Shown: positions 51,764 through 60,943 of the stretch, in pieces
Layout: every line of letters starts with the position of its first letter
Position numbering within the stretch: position 1 is the first letter of the stretch
Source of the DNA: Alphaproteobacteria bacterium
GTDB lineage: Bacteria > Myxococcota_A > UBA796 > GCA-2862545
Direction: 5' to 3'
DNA: 64,000 bases
Assembly (NCBI GenBank): GCA_020632875.1
Contig: JACKET010000010.1
Span: forward strand, 196,637 to 260,636
Translations under genes and position numbers: made by a program
The notes under the pieces: model-generated
Told to the model about the DNA's origin: nothing
The model's input: only the letters and a program-made list of their open reading frames with translations
Database searches by the model: none

Positions 51764-54700
51764 TGGCCGGCCACGGATCGAACCAGCCCGTCGACTTCGT
51801 GCGCAAGCTGACCATCGTCGCGACGCTGCTCGCCGGCATCGTCTTCCTGCACGCCATCTGGATCCCTTCCGGCGAGTTCTCGACGGGGCTGTTGGCCGTC
51901 GGCTTCGTGGTGCTCGCCTCCTACGCGATCGGCGAGCTCGCCGAGGCCGGCAAGCTGCCGCACATCACGGGCTACCTGCTCGCCGGCCTGCTGCTGGGCG
52001 GCTCGCTCGCGCACACGCTGCACGACGTCGAGGTCCTGAAGCCCTTCCTGTGGCCCCCGTTCGACAAGGGGCTGCTGAACGACACCGTGCTGAAGCAGCT
52101 CGGGCTCATGGACACCCTGGCCCTCGCGCTGATCTGCCTCACCGCGGGCGGCGAGCTGAAGCTCGAGTCGCTGCGATCGGGGCTCGGGCGGATCCTGGCG
52201 CTGCTCGGGGCGCAGACCGTGACGATCCTCGTCGGCATCACCGGGCTGTTCGTGCTGATGGCCCTCGAGGGCTCGCCGCTCGCGTACGCGAAGGTCGCGG
52301 GCCTCGAGCTCGGCCAGGCCGTGGCGCTCGGCGCCGTGCTCGCCTCGGTGAGCCTCGCGACCGCCCCCGCCGCGACCATCGCCGTCATCAACAGCACCGG
52401 CTCGAAGGGGCCGATGACGTCGAACGTTCTGCCCGTCGTCGTGCTGAAGGACGTCGTCGTGGTCGTCGCGTTCTCGGCCACCACCGCGATCGCCGTCGGC
52501 GCGCTCGGGGCTTCGGGAGGGGGGAGCTTCGGCGCCGCGCTGATGAACATCGTCGCGAGCATCGTGCTCGGCGCGCTCGTCGGCGGCGTGATGCACCTCT
52601 ACCTGCAGTACGTCGGCGCGGAGATCCTGATCTTCATCGTCGGCTGGGTCTTCATGACCGCCGAGCTCGCGACCGGCGTGGCGCACTGGATCGACCCCCA
52701 CGGGCACCCCGAGCTCGCGCTCGTCTTCATCACCGCGGGCTTCGTGACCTCGAACTTCTCGAGCATGGGCGACGAGCTCATCCACGAGGTCGAGCGGCTC
52801 TCGCTACCCGTGTACGTCGTGTTCTTCACGATGGCCGGCGCCAAGCTCCACATCGACGACCTGCTCGCGAGCTGGCAGTTCGCCCTGCTGCTCGTGGGCT
52901 CGCGCATCGCGATGATCTGGCTCGGGATGCGCATCGGCTCGGCCTGGCCGGGCACCGACACCATGACGCGCAACTACGGATGGATGGGCTTCGTGTCGCA
53001 GGCGGGGCTCGCGCTCACGCTCGCGGGCAGCATCCAGCGCACCTTCCCGGGCGAGGTCGGCAGCGGCCTGTTCTCGCTGATCCTCGCCGGCGTCGCGATG
53101 AACGAGGTGCTCGGGCCGGTCCTCCTCCAGTTCGGCCTCGGGTTCGCCGGCGAGACCGCCGCGCAGCGCATGGAGGGCGAGCCCGGCCACACCCACGCGA
53201 CCGACCGGCCCGCCACCGAAGAGACCGACGACCGGCTCGCGCCCTGGCGGCGCCTCGACGCCGAGCCCGACGCGTGGGGCCCCGCCGCCGCGACCGCTTC
53301 GGACGAGCTCAACGAGATCGCGACCGACCTCGAGCTGGAGCTGCGCCAGCTCGTGCGGGACCTCGAGCGCGGGCCGATCGCCGAGCTCGGGACGGACGCG
53401 CAGGCCTACCTGCGCGCGCTGCGGCGCCACTTCCTCCGCTTCCACCGCCACCTCTCGACGCGCTGGGCGCAGGAGCGCGACGCCACGGCCCTGCCGAGCT
53501 TCCTCCGCGCCGAGATGGCCCAGCTGGCCGACCGCTGGCGCGACCAGCTGCTCGCCCGCGCCAGCACGCTCAACCGGCACACGTGGAGCCCCGTCGAGCT
53601 GCAGGAGGCCGTCGACGCCACGGCCGTCGCGCTGCCCGTCGAGGTCGACGCCCCGCTCGAAGCCGACAGCGTGGTGCCCCGCGAGAACGAGCCCTTCTGG
53701 ACGCGGCTCGCGCGCGCCTGGCTCCACGCGCGGATGCGCTTCTCGACGGTGCACCGCCAGGTGCGCGTGCGCGACATCGCGCGCTTCCACCTCCATGGCC
53801 GCGTCGCCGGCCGGATGGAGGGCCTCGCCGCGCTCACGGTCAATGCCGAGCTGCACCTCGCCGCGCGCACGTCCGCCCTCTTCGACACGATCGACGATGC
53901 GAGCGAGCGCCTCGCCGCCCTCGCGCGCACCGATCCCACGGCCGTCGACGCCGCCATCGAGGCCTTCCGCGAAGAGGTCGAGCAGGACTTCCGTTTCGCG
54001 GTCGACGAAGTCGGCTGGGTCGGGAAGGACGCCCATGTCCGCGCCACGCACATCCTCGGCAGCGCGATGCGCGACATCAAGGGCGACCTCCTCCTCTACG
54101 ACACGCCCGACCTGCCGCCGCGGCACCGCCGGTACGCGCACGTCTACGACGACCGCACCCGCGGGCTCAACGCGCTGACCACCGGCATGGACGCCGCGCG
54201 GGAGGCCACGAGCGGCCGCTACGCCGCGCTGGCCCTGGTGTTCGAGGTCGTCGCGCTCGAAGCCCACGTGAAGGAGGCCGTGGACGCGCACGTCGACCGC
54301 CTCCGCCGCCAGATCCGCGGCAAGGGCCTCACCCAGCTCGAGCGCGTGCGCGAGTCCCTCGCCCAGCTCATCGGCCACACCGACGCGCTGCTGTCTCCGT
54401 CGCCGCGCACGGGCCCCGCCCTCGCCGCCGAGCTGAAGACCCTCGTGGAGCCCGTCGAGCGCATCGTGGAGGACGTGGTCGACACGACGACCACGCTCCG
54501 CGACTGGCTGGCGCGCGAGGTCAGCGACGAGCCCCTGCTCGACGGCATCCTCGCCGCGGCCCAGGGCCTCTCCGAGCGGTACGAGGTGCCGGTCCGCGCG
54601 CCCGAGTCCGGCGAGTGGGCGCTGCCCGGGCACGTGCCCATGACCGAGATCCCGTTCCGCGAGGTCACGGTCTCGTTCATCGAAGCCGAGATCACGCGCG

Positions 54701-56259
54701 ACCTGATCGACGTGACGCGGCGCCTCTCCACCCAGGTCGACGGACTGGTCGCCGCGCTGCAGGAGATCCAGCGCGTGCTGTCGTTCAACGCCGAGCTCGC
54801 GCACCAGGAGCTCGACGTGCACATGGAGGCGCTGTCCGACGACACGCGCCAGCTCGTGCGCGACATCGTGCTGGGCTCCTGGGGACGCGCGCTCGTGCGC
54901 CTCGGCGCGACGCTGGATGCCGCACACCCGATCCCCGACACCATCGACACGCTCGTGCAGGACGCCGTGCTCGTGAAGCTCGACACCTTCCGCGCGCAGG
55001 TGTTCGACGGGCGCATCACCGATCTCCGGCACACGCTGCTCCGCCAGCTCCACACGCAGCGGGGCTTCTTCGACCGCGCCGGCAGCCTGTCGGAGCTCGT
55101 GTCGAGCGCCAGCGAGCAGGTGACCGACGGACTCTCGCAGACGCTGGGCGACGAGCGCATCGCGGCCCTGCGGTACCGCCTGGGCCTCAAGGAGACCGTC
55201 CAGGTCGCGAACCCCGAGGCGTTCGCCGAGCCGCTCACGATCGCCCGGCTGCCCACCGTCTACCGCCGCCTGTTCTCCGACCACGCGCTCGAGGCGGGCG
55301 ACCTGCTCACGGGCCGCGACCTCGAGTACGCCGAGGCGCTCGCCGCGCTGCGGCCCGGCGGCCCCGGGGTGTTCCGCAGCGTCGCGCTGGTCGGCCAGGA
55401 CAGCATCGGGCGCCGCGCCCTGGCCAGCGCCCTCGTGCGCGGGCTCGGCACCGGGCGCGTCACCCGCCGCAGCCCGACCGCACCGCTCAACGTCGCGGAC
55501 GTCGACCGCTGGTTCACCGAAGACCCCGGTGGGGTCGTGATCCTCGAGGGTCTGCAGCACCTGTTCGAGGTCCGCCCGGGCGGCTTCGAGCCCCTGCGCC
55601 GCTTCGTGCGCGGCGTCGTGGACGACGACGGACGCACCGCCTGGATCGTGCTCGTCGACCTTCCGGTCTGGCACTTCGCCGTGCGCTCGGCCGGCGTCGA
55701 CACCGTGTTCGCCCAGGCCATCCGGATGCGGCCGCTCACGGCCGAGGAGCTCGAGGTCGCGCTCATCGGGCGCCACAGCATGAGCGGCTACGGCCTGCGG
55801 TTCGAGAGCTCCCAGGATCTCGCGTGGCAGATCCAGGACTTCCTGTCGCGCACCGAAGACGCCGGGCTCCGGCACCAGAAGACCTGGTTCCGCACACTCC
55901 ACATGGCGTCGGGCGGCATCCTCCACGACGCGCTGCAGCTGTGGATGGCGAGCGTGCTCGACGTCGACGAGACCGACGCCCTGATGCGCATGGGGCCCGT
56001 GCCGCAGCCGCCGATCTCGCGCCTGCGCCGGCTTCCCGAGCCGACCCTCCTCGCGCTGCGCCAGGTCGCCTGCCAGGGTTGGTGCACGCCCGACCTCTAC
56101 GCCGGTCAGTTCCGCGTGAGCCGCGAAGAGGCCCGCACCCAGCTGGCCGCGCTGACCCACGCCGGCCTGCTCGTGGTCGAGGACGGGCGGCACGTGCTCG
56201 CGCCCCACCTCGCGGCGCCCATCGTGTCCGTGCTGTCGGCGCGGGGGTGGTTCCAGTGA
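51763..56259 (+). CDS. Giant fusion: CPA2 cation:proton antiporter + long helical region + ATPase-like domain + winged-helix end
   Basis: 1498 residues from ATG at 51763. Residues 1-465 are a CPA2 antiporter (ITGYLLAGLLLGGSLAHTLH, LASVSLATAPAATIAVINST, VFFTMAGAKLHIDDLLASW). Residues about 480-1130 are soluble, charged and helical, with coiled-coil-like stretches. Around 1206-1222 a P-loop-like VALVGQDSIGRRALASALVR has Arg-Arg where Lys-Ser/Thr is normal. VVILEGLQHLF near 1260 resembles Walker B. After about 1422 the text (LPEPTLLALRQVACQGWCTP, VSREEARTQLAALTHAGLLV) suggests a winged helix. Ordinary CPA2 proteins are about 400-650 residues. The position between trkH and mscS implies ion or osmotic control; the soluble module is unassigned. 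Confidence 0.85.
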   Translation: MAGHGSNQPVDFVRKLTIVATLLAGIVFLHAIWIPSGEFSTGLLAVGFVVLASYAIGELAEAGKLPHITGYLLAGLLLGGSLAHTLHDVEVLKPFLWPPFDKGLLNDTVLKQLGLMDTLALALICLTAGGELKLESLRSGLGRILALLGAQTVTILVGITGLFVLMALEGSPLAYAKVAGLELGQAVALGAVLASVSLATAPAATIAVINSTGSKGPMTSNVLPVVVLKDVVVVVAFSATTAIAVGALGASGGGSFGAALMNIVASIVLGALVGGVMHLYLQYVGAEILIFIVGWVFMTAELATGVAHWIDPHGHPELALVFITAGFVTSNFSSMGDELIHEVERLSLPVYVVFFTMAGAKLHIDDLLASWQFALLLVGSRIAMIWLGMRIGSAWPGTDTMTRNYGWMGFVSQAGLALTLAGSIQRTFPGEVGSGLFSLILAGVAMNEVLGPVLLQFGLGFAGETAAQRMEGEPGHTHATDRPATEETDDRLAPWRRLDAEPDAWGPAAATASDELNEIATDLELELRQLVRDLERGPIAELGTDAQAYLRALRRHFLRFHRHLSTRWAQERDATALPSFLRAEMAQLADRWRDQLLARASTLNRHTWSPVELQEAVDATAVALPVEVDAPLEADSVVPRENEPFWTRLARAWLHARMRFSTVHRQVRVRDIARFHLHGRVAGRMEGLAALTVNAELHLAARTSALFDTIDDASERLAALARTDPTAVDAAIEAFREEVEQDFRFAVDEVGWVGKDAHVRATHILGSAMRDIKGDLLLYDTPDLPPRHRRYAHVYDDRTRGLNALTTGMDAAREATSGRYAALALVFEVVALEAHVKEAVDAHVDRLRRQIRGKGLTQLERVRESLAQLIGHTDALLSPSPRTGPALAAELKTLVEPVERIVEDVVDTTTTLRDWLAREVSDEPLLDGILAAAQGLSERYEVPVRAPESGEWALPGHVPMTEIPFREVTVSFIEAEITRDLIDVTRRLSTQVDGLVAALQEIQRVLSFNAELAHQELDVHMEALSDDTRQLVRDIVLGSWGRALVRLGATLDAAHPIPDTIDTLVQDAVLVKLDTFRAQVFDGRITDLRHTLLRQLHTQRGFFDRAGSLSELVSSASEQVTDGLSQTLGDERIAALRYRLGLKETVQVANPEAFAEPLTIARLPTVYRRLFSDHALEAGDLLTGRDLEYAEALAALRPGGPGVFRSVALVGQDSIGRRALASALVRGLGTGRVTRRSPTAPLNVADVDRWFTEDPGGVVILEGLQHLFEVRPGGFEPLRRFVRGVVDDDGRTAWIVLVDLPVWHFAVRSAGVDTVFAQAIRMRPLTAEELEVALIGRHSMSGYGLRFESSQDLAWQIQDFLSRTEDAGLRHQKTWFRTLHMASGGILHDALQLWMASVLDVDETDALMRMGPVPQPPISRLRRLPEPTLLALRQVACQGWCTPDLYAGQFRVSREEARTQLAALTHAGLLVVEDGRHVLAPHLAAPIVSVLSARGWFQ

Positions 56260-57491
56260 TCGCGCTCCTCCTCGCCGGCCTGGCGCTCGCCCAGGATGCG
56301 CCCGATCCGCACGGGTCCCCCGCGCCGCCCACCACCGAGCAGCCCGCCCCAGACGGCCCGGACGACGGGCTCCACACCGTCGACGACGCGGGGTCCGAGT
56401 CGACGGAGACCGACGCCGCGGTCCCCGATCCCGCGCCCTCCGATCCCCCAGAGACGCCCGAGCCCGATCCGACGGAGCCCGTCCCGGACGCGAATCCGGA
56501 GTCCCCCGAGCCCCACGCCGCTCCCGAGCCCGCGGCTCCCGAGCCCCACGTCGCTCCGGAGCCCTCTCCCCACGCCGCTCCCGAGCCGCAGCCCGCCCCC
56601 GGGCCCGCGCCGCAGCCGGTCCCCGCGGCCCCCGCGCCGCAGCCGCGCCCGGCACCCATCACCGACCTGTTCGGGTTCTTCCCGGAGCCGCCGGCCCCCG
56701 CGCCCCGCGACCTCGTCCTCGTGCCGCAGAGCCAGCCCGTGGCGAACCCCCTCGCCCCGGTCCTCCCCGAGATCGCGCCGCGCAGCTTCTGGTTCGCCAT
56801 CGGACGGCTCGTGCTCGCGGGCCTGTGCGGGCTGCTCGCGAGCCTGCTGCGGTGGGCGTCGCGCGACCTCCGCTCGTCGGGGGTCCTGCCGCGCGTGCTG
56901 AGCGTCGTCGAGCTGCTCGCGCGACTCGCCGTCGCGGTGTTCCTGCTGGGCGCCCTCGCGGCGCTCGTGCCGGAGAGCCTCGCGCCCGCGCTCCCCATCG
57001 TCGTCATCGCCGCGGCGTTCGCGATGGGCTGGTCGGCGCGCGACGTGCTCCACGATCTCGTGGCCGGCGTCTTCCTCCTCGTCGAGGGCCAGCTCCGCGC
57101 CGGGTCGTGGATCCGCGGCGAGCGCTACTCCGGCACGATCGAGGCGATCGGCGTGCGCGTCACCTGGCTCCGGGACGTGTACGGCCGCCGGATCATCGTG
57201 CCGAACCGCGTGCTGCTCGCCCAGCCGCTCGTCGCCGACGACAACCCGTGGCCGCGCATCCAGTTCACCGTCGCCATGCCGACCGACGCGACCACCGACG
57301 CCATCCGGTCCGCGCTCGAGGAGGCCATCATCGTGTCGCCGTGGGTCGCGCCCCAGCCCGACTGCGAGGTGCACCCCGACGGCATCCAGGCGGGCCACTG
57401 GCACATCGCCGTGCGCCTGCTCGACAGCCAGTACGCCGACCGCTTCCAGGGCCTGCTGCGCGAGCGCGTCGAGGAAATCCTCCCCCGATGA
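56256..57491 (+). CDS. MscS-family mechanosensitive channel with Pro-rich exported N-terminus
   Basis: 411 residues from GTG at 56256, overlapping the previous stop by four bases. The start MIALLLAGLALAQDA looks like a very short signal peptide. Residues 16-155 are Pro/Glu/Ala-rich and probably periplasmic. Two or three TM helices follow (SFWFAIGRLVLAGLCGLLAS, AVAVFLLGALAALV), then the pore helix and MscS beta domain (SARDVLHDLVAGVFLLVEGQ, AGSWIRGERYSGTIEAIGVR, RRIIVPNRVLLAQPL). MscS opens under membrane tension to release ions, which fits the K+ uptake and antiport genes upstream. Confidence 0.88.
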   Translation: MIALLLAGLALAQDAPDPHGSPAPPTTEQPAPDGPDDGLHTVDDAGSESTETDAAVPDPAPSDPPETPEPDPTEPVPDANPESPEPHAAPEPAAPEPHVAPEPSPHAAPEPQPAPGPAPQPVPAAPAPQPRPAPITDLFGFFPEPPAPAPRDLVLVPQSQPVANPLAPVLPEIAPRSFWFAIGRLVLAGLCGLLASLLRWASRDLRSSGVLPRVLSVVELLARLAVAVFLLGALAALVPESLAPALPIVVIAAAFAMGWSARDVLHDLVAGVFLLVEGQLRAGSWIRGERYSGTIEAIGVRVTWLRDVYGRRIIVPNRVLLAQPLVADDNPWPRIQFTVAMPTDATTDAIRSALEEAIIVSPWVAPQPDCEVHPDGIQAGHWHIAVRLLDSQYADRFQGLLRERVEEILPR

Positions 57492-59476
57492 CGGGCCGCC
57501 CGCTGCTCCTCGGCGTGGCGGTGGCCGGCGCCCTGCTCGGGTTCGTGCTGGAGCCGCTCGTCGGGCGCCTCGTGACGCTCTCGTTCGGCGGCGCGGTGCA
57601 CGTGTGGGCCGTGTGCATGCTCGTGTTCCAGACGGTCCTGCTGCTCGCGTACGTCTGGGCGCACTTCGTCGCGCGGCGCTTCCCGCTCGCCCACGCCGGC
57701 GCGGTGCTCGCGGGCCTCGCCTCGCTCCCGCTGCACGTCGACGCCGCGCCGGACCCCGCGGGCAGCGTGCTCCCGCTCGTCGGCGCCGTGCTGCTCGCGG
57801 TGGGCCTGCCGTACTTCGGGCTCGCCAGCGCCGCGGTCGTCGCGCAGTCGTGGGTCCAGCGGCGCGGCCTCGGCCTGCCGTGGGAGCTGTACGCCGCGAG
57901 CAACCTGGGCTCGCTGGTGGGTCTGTTCGCCTACCCGCTCGTCGTGGAGCCCCTGTTCGGCCTGTCCGCACAGCGCATGGTGTGGAGCGCCGGGTACGTC
58001 GCGTACGCCGGGCTCGTCGCGGTCGCCGCGTGGACGACGCGGAACAGCCCCGCGACGACGGACGCGATCGCGTGGCCCGCGGCCGGGGACGTGGGCCGCT
58101 GGGTGCTGCTCGCGTGCGCGCCTTCGGTGCTGCTGCTCGCCGTGACCGGCTGGATCGGCACCGAGTTCGGCTCGTTCCCGCTGCTGTGGACGGTGCCCCT
58201 CGGGCTGTACCTCGGCAGCTTCATGGTCGCGTTCAGCGAGCGCGTGCCGGACGCGTGGCTGCGCCCCTTCTGGCCCGACGCGCTCGTCGCGCTGGCCCTG
58301 TTCGCGTGCCTCGCCGGGGAGCCCGTCCTCCACGCCCTGCTGTACACCGCGTTCTTCGCGGTGTGCTGGCAGGTCCACGCCGCGCTGTACCGCGCGCACC
58401 CCGAGCCCGCGGGCCTCACCGTGTACTACCTGGCGATCGCGCTCGGAGGCTGGATCGGCGGGCTGTTCGTCAGCCTGATCGCGCCGAACGTCTTCCCCGG
58501 GCTGTGGGAGCTGCCGATCGGGCTCGCGCTGTGCGCCGTGGCCCTGCTGGCGGCCGGCGAGATCCCCGACTGGCGCTGGTTCACCCGCGTGGAGTGGCGC
58601 TGGGCCGTCAGCCGCGGCGCCCTCGTCGGCACCATGGCCCTGCTGACGGGCATGTGGCTGAACATCCAGCAGAGCCGCGGCCCCGTGGCGTCCGTGCGCT
58701 CGCTCTACGGGGTCTTCCAGGTGCGCGAGCGCGCCGCGGACGACGGAGCGCGGTTCCGCGAGCTCATGCACGGCGGCACGAGCCACGGCAGCCAGTACCT
58801 GCCGCCCGATCCGCGCGCGAAGACCCCGATGAGCTACTACCACCCGGAAGGCAGCAACGCGGAGGCCCTCGCGCGCCGTGCTGGCGGGCGTGTCGCGGGC
58901 ATCGGGCTCGGCACCGGCGCCATCGCCGGGCTGATGCGGCCGGGCGAGCACCTCGTGTTCTACGAGCTCGACCCGAACGCCGAGACGCTCGCGCGGGGCT
59001 GGTTCACGTACCTCGCCGACAGCCCCGCACAGGTCGAGGTCCGCATGGGCGACGCGCGGCTCGTGCTCGCCGCGGAGGACACCACCTACGACGCGCTGTT
59101 CGTCGACGCCTTCTCGGGCGACGGCATCCCGACGCACCTGCTGACCATCGAGGCCTTCGAGGTGTACCTCGACCGCCTCGCGCCGGACGGCGTGCTCGTG
59201 CTGCACATCTCGAACCGCTTCCTCGACCTGCGCGGCGTCGTCCGCGCGAACGCCGAGACCCTCGGTCTGAAGGGCGCCATCCGCGTGGACGGCCCCGAGC
59301 CAGGACGAGATCCACTGTACGGGCCAGCCACGAGCATGATCCTCACACGATCCGATGATCGACTCATCGACTTGTCGGACCAGTGGATCCGTCTGGGTCC
59401 CCTCGACGGTCTGCCGCGCCACGCGCCGTGGACCGACGAGCGCCTCGATCTGCTCGAGCCCCTCGGCGTGCGATGA
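57488..59476 (+). CDS. Membrane-bound spermidine-synthase-like protein
   Basis: 662 residues from ATG at 57488, overlapping mscS by four bases. The first 400 residues hold about ten TM helices (VHVWAVCMLVFQTVLLLAYV, WELYAASNLGSLVGLFAYPL, GSFPLLWTVPLGLYLGSFMV). The C-terminal 240 residues are a class I methyltransferase-like spermidine-synthase fold: AGIGLGTGAIAGLMRPGEHL, VFYELDPNA, GDARLVLAAEDTTYDALFVD and VLVLHISNRFLDL. Fused proteins of this type are widespread and mostly uncharacterised; aminopropyl transfer is not proven. Polyamine-related chemistry in an ion operon would make sense, since polyamines modulate channels, but that is speculation. Confidence 0.82.
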   Translation: MTGRPLLLGVAVAGALLGFVLEPLVGRLVTLSFGGAVHVWAVCMLVFQTVLLLAYVWAHFVARRFPLAHAGAVLAGLASLPLHVDAAPDPAGSVLPLVGAVLLAVGLPYFGLASAAVVAQSWVQRRGLGLPWELYAASNLGSLVGLFAYPLVVEPLFGLSAQRMVWSAGYVAYAGLVAVAAWTTRNSPATTDAIAWPAAGDVGRWVLLACAPSVLLLAVTGWIGTEFGSFPLLWTVPLGLYLGSFMVAFSERVPDAWLRPFWPDALVALALFACLAGEPVLHALLYTAFFAVCWQVHAALYRAHPEPAGLTVYYLAIALGGWIGGLFVSLIAPNVFPGLWELPIGLALCAVALLAAGEIPDWRWFTRVEWRWAVSRGALVGTMALLTGMWLNIQQSRGPVASVRSLYGVFQVRERAADDGARFRELMHGGTSHGSQYLPPDPRAKTPMSYYHPEGSNAEALARRAGGRVAGIGLGTGAIAGLMRPGEHLVFYELDPNAETLARGWFTYLADSPAQVEVRMGDARLVLAAEDTTYDALFVDAFSGDGIPTHLLTIEAFEVYLDRLAPDGVLVLHISNRFLDLRGVVRANAETLGLKGAIRVDGPEPGRDPLYGPATSMILTRSDDRLIDLSDQWIRLGPLDGLPRHAPWTDERLDLLEPLGVR

Positions 59477-59970
59477 GCGACGCGGAGCGCCAGCGCCGCA
59501 TCCGGTGGCGGACGGCGGGCGCCGCCCTGCTCCTGTTCGCGTTCGCGGGGATCGCGGGGGGCCGCTGGGCGGAGCGGGAGGCCGAGTCGCGGTTCGGCAC
59601 GGGGGCCGTGGACCGCGCCCTCGATCGCGAGAGCCGCGAGCTGGACGCGACGATCATGTCGAGCGACGCCACGGAGCGCGGGTGGCTCGTCTCGTACGAG
59701 TACTTCTACGACGGCGTGCTGGAGGTCGGGTACCAGCGGGTCCCATCCGACCAGGGACGCCGCCTGCGCTTCGGGACGGGCGTGCGCATCGATGCGATGG
59801 AGCACGAGCTGGAGGCCGGCGGGTTCCCCGCGAGCAGCCGCCTGCAGGGGACCGTCCGCGAGCCGACGGCGTGGGTCACGCGGCTCCTACAGGGCAGCCG
59901 TCTCCCGCGGTGGCTCCTGGCGCTCGCGGTGGGGCTCGTCGGGCTTTGGTGGCTGGTCCGGCCCGAGTGA
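59473..59970 (+). CDS. Small two-helix membrane protein, last gene of the ion-homeostasis operon
   Basis: 165 residues from ATG at 59473, overlapping the previous stop by four bases. A basic N-terminus (SDAERQRRIRWR) leads to one TM helix (AALLLFAFAGIAGG). About 100 residues of likely periplasmic domain follow (VSYEYFYDGVLEVGYQRVPS), then a second TM helix at the C-terminus (WLLALAVGLVGLWWLV). This layout resembles proteins with a DUF3592-like domain, but the match is by eye only. The role is unknown; coupling implies it belongs to the system. Confidence 0.72.
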   Translation: MSDAERQRRIRWRTAGAALLLFAFAGIAGGRWAEREAESRFGTGAVDRALDRESRELDATIMSSDATERGWLVSYEYFYDGVLEVGYQRVPSDQGRRLRFGTGVRIDAMEHELEAGGFPASSRLQGTVREPTAWVTRLLQGSRLPRWLLALAVGLVGLWWLVRPE

Positions 59971-60385
59971 CGCACTCCAGTCGCCGGGATGCGGATCCAC
60001 GTTCTACGCAGCTCAACGAGCGAAATCTGTCGACAATCCGGCCCGGCACCGGAGCGAGATCACCCGAGCAACCGAAACGCCGGCCTGCCCTGGTGAGGTC
60101 CCGAATCCGGTCCGCAAGAAGGCCCCCTCGTCGACCCGAACACGGAGACGTCCCGCGAGAGTCCTGACGTCACGGGTGGATGCCGGCGGTCTTGGAAGTG
60201 CATCCTCGACGGTGCCCGGGGAGAGGAGGACACTCGACCCGTGACGGCCTGGTTTCTGCGTCATCTGCGTCCTTCTGCGTCATCTGCGTGATGCCTTGGG
60301 ACGCTCGAAGCTCGATCCCTTCCACGTGGCGGAGGGCGCAGGAACAGATGCGTCGTGCCCCTTCTGGGCATTTCGCGCCTTTGGA
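59971..60385. other. Noncoding stretch with interspersed repeat copy C
   Basis: No gene with plausible composition or ribosome-binding site. The first 65 bases hold the end of the operon without a clear terminator hairpin. From about 60036 to 60318 the sequence is an inverted relative of repeat copy A. The last 60 bases lead to the converging HTTM operon. Confidence 0.65.
60036..60318 (-). repeat. Interspersed repeat, copy C
   Basis: Reversed, it reads GATCGAGCTTCGAGCGTCCC, the double ACGCAGATGACGCAG core, CAGGCCGTC, then GATTCGGGACCTCACCAG with GGCGTTTC, all as in copy A. A 'TGTCGACA' motif and a GATCCGCATCC end follow; copy D also has GATCCGCATCC but directly after the core. Confidence 0.65.
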
Positions 60386-60943
60386 CTAGGGCTCGGGGAC
60401 GCCGACGAACGCGATCTCCTCGATGCACCCGGGGCCGCCATCGTGGAGCTCGACGATCTCGACGTTCACGAGCTCGGAACCCGAGAATCCCAGCGGGACC
60501 CACGGGGGCGCGGCGCCGTCGATGGGCGCGCCCAGCGTCACGATCGCCTCGTCCCACTCCGACGACGTGAGCGCGATCTTCGCGACGCCGCGGGCGTGCA
60601 CGACGACCGCCGCGACGTCGGAGGGCTGGGCGAACCGCGCCAGGATCTGGTCCTTCCGGCCGCGCTCGCCGCACCAGGCCGTCGCGAGGTCGCCGTCGAT
60701 GGCGTGCCCGGCCACGTCCCCTCCCCGCTCGCTGGAGGCCTCGAGGCGGGCGATCGACACCATCGCGCACGGCGGATCACACGGCGGCGACCCGGCGCCC
60801 CAGGCCGCCTCCAGGCGCAGCGAGCGGGGCCGGTGCACGGCGCGCGGGGCCGGAGGCAGCGGGTCGGGCTCGACCACCTCGAAGGAGACGGGCGGCGCCT
60901 CGGAAGTCCCCCCGCAGGCGAGGAGCAGGAAGAGCGCGCTCAC
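60386..60943 (-). CDS. Lipoprotein with a discoidin/NADase-type glycan-binding-like domain
   Basis: 185 residues from GTG at 60943. The start MSALFLLLAC gives a lipobox Cys at 10 without basic residues. From about residue 45 the domain reads LRLEAAWGAGSPPCDPPCAM, then VAGHAIDGDLATAWCGERGR and DQILARFAQPSDVAAVVVHA. This is the pattern of discoidin-like NADase-type glycan-binding domains (AIDGDxxTAW). It is the last of three genes in the HTTM operon, starting just inside the end of the HTTM gene. It probably binds a surface ligand. Confidence 0.75.
   Translation of the reverse strand: MSALFLLLACGGTSEAPPVSFEVVEPDPLPPAPRAVHRPRSLRLEAAWGAGSPPCDPPCAMVSIARLEASSERGGDVAGHAIDGDLATAWCGERGRKDQILARFAQPSDVAAVVVHARGVAKIALTSSEWDEAIVTLGAPIDGAAPPWVPLGFSGSELVNVEIVELHDGGPGCIEEIAFVGVPEP

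Noticed and set aside
59971..60385. Insertion sequence remnant
   Set aside because: No transposase frame, terminal inverted repeats or target duplication could be seen; shared text with other gaps fits a short repeat family better.
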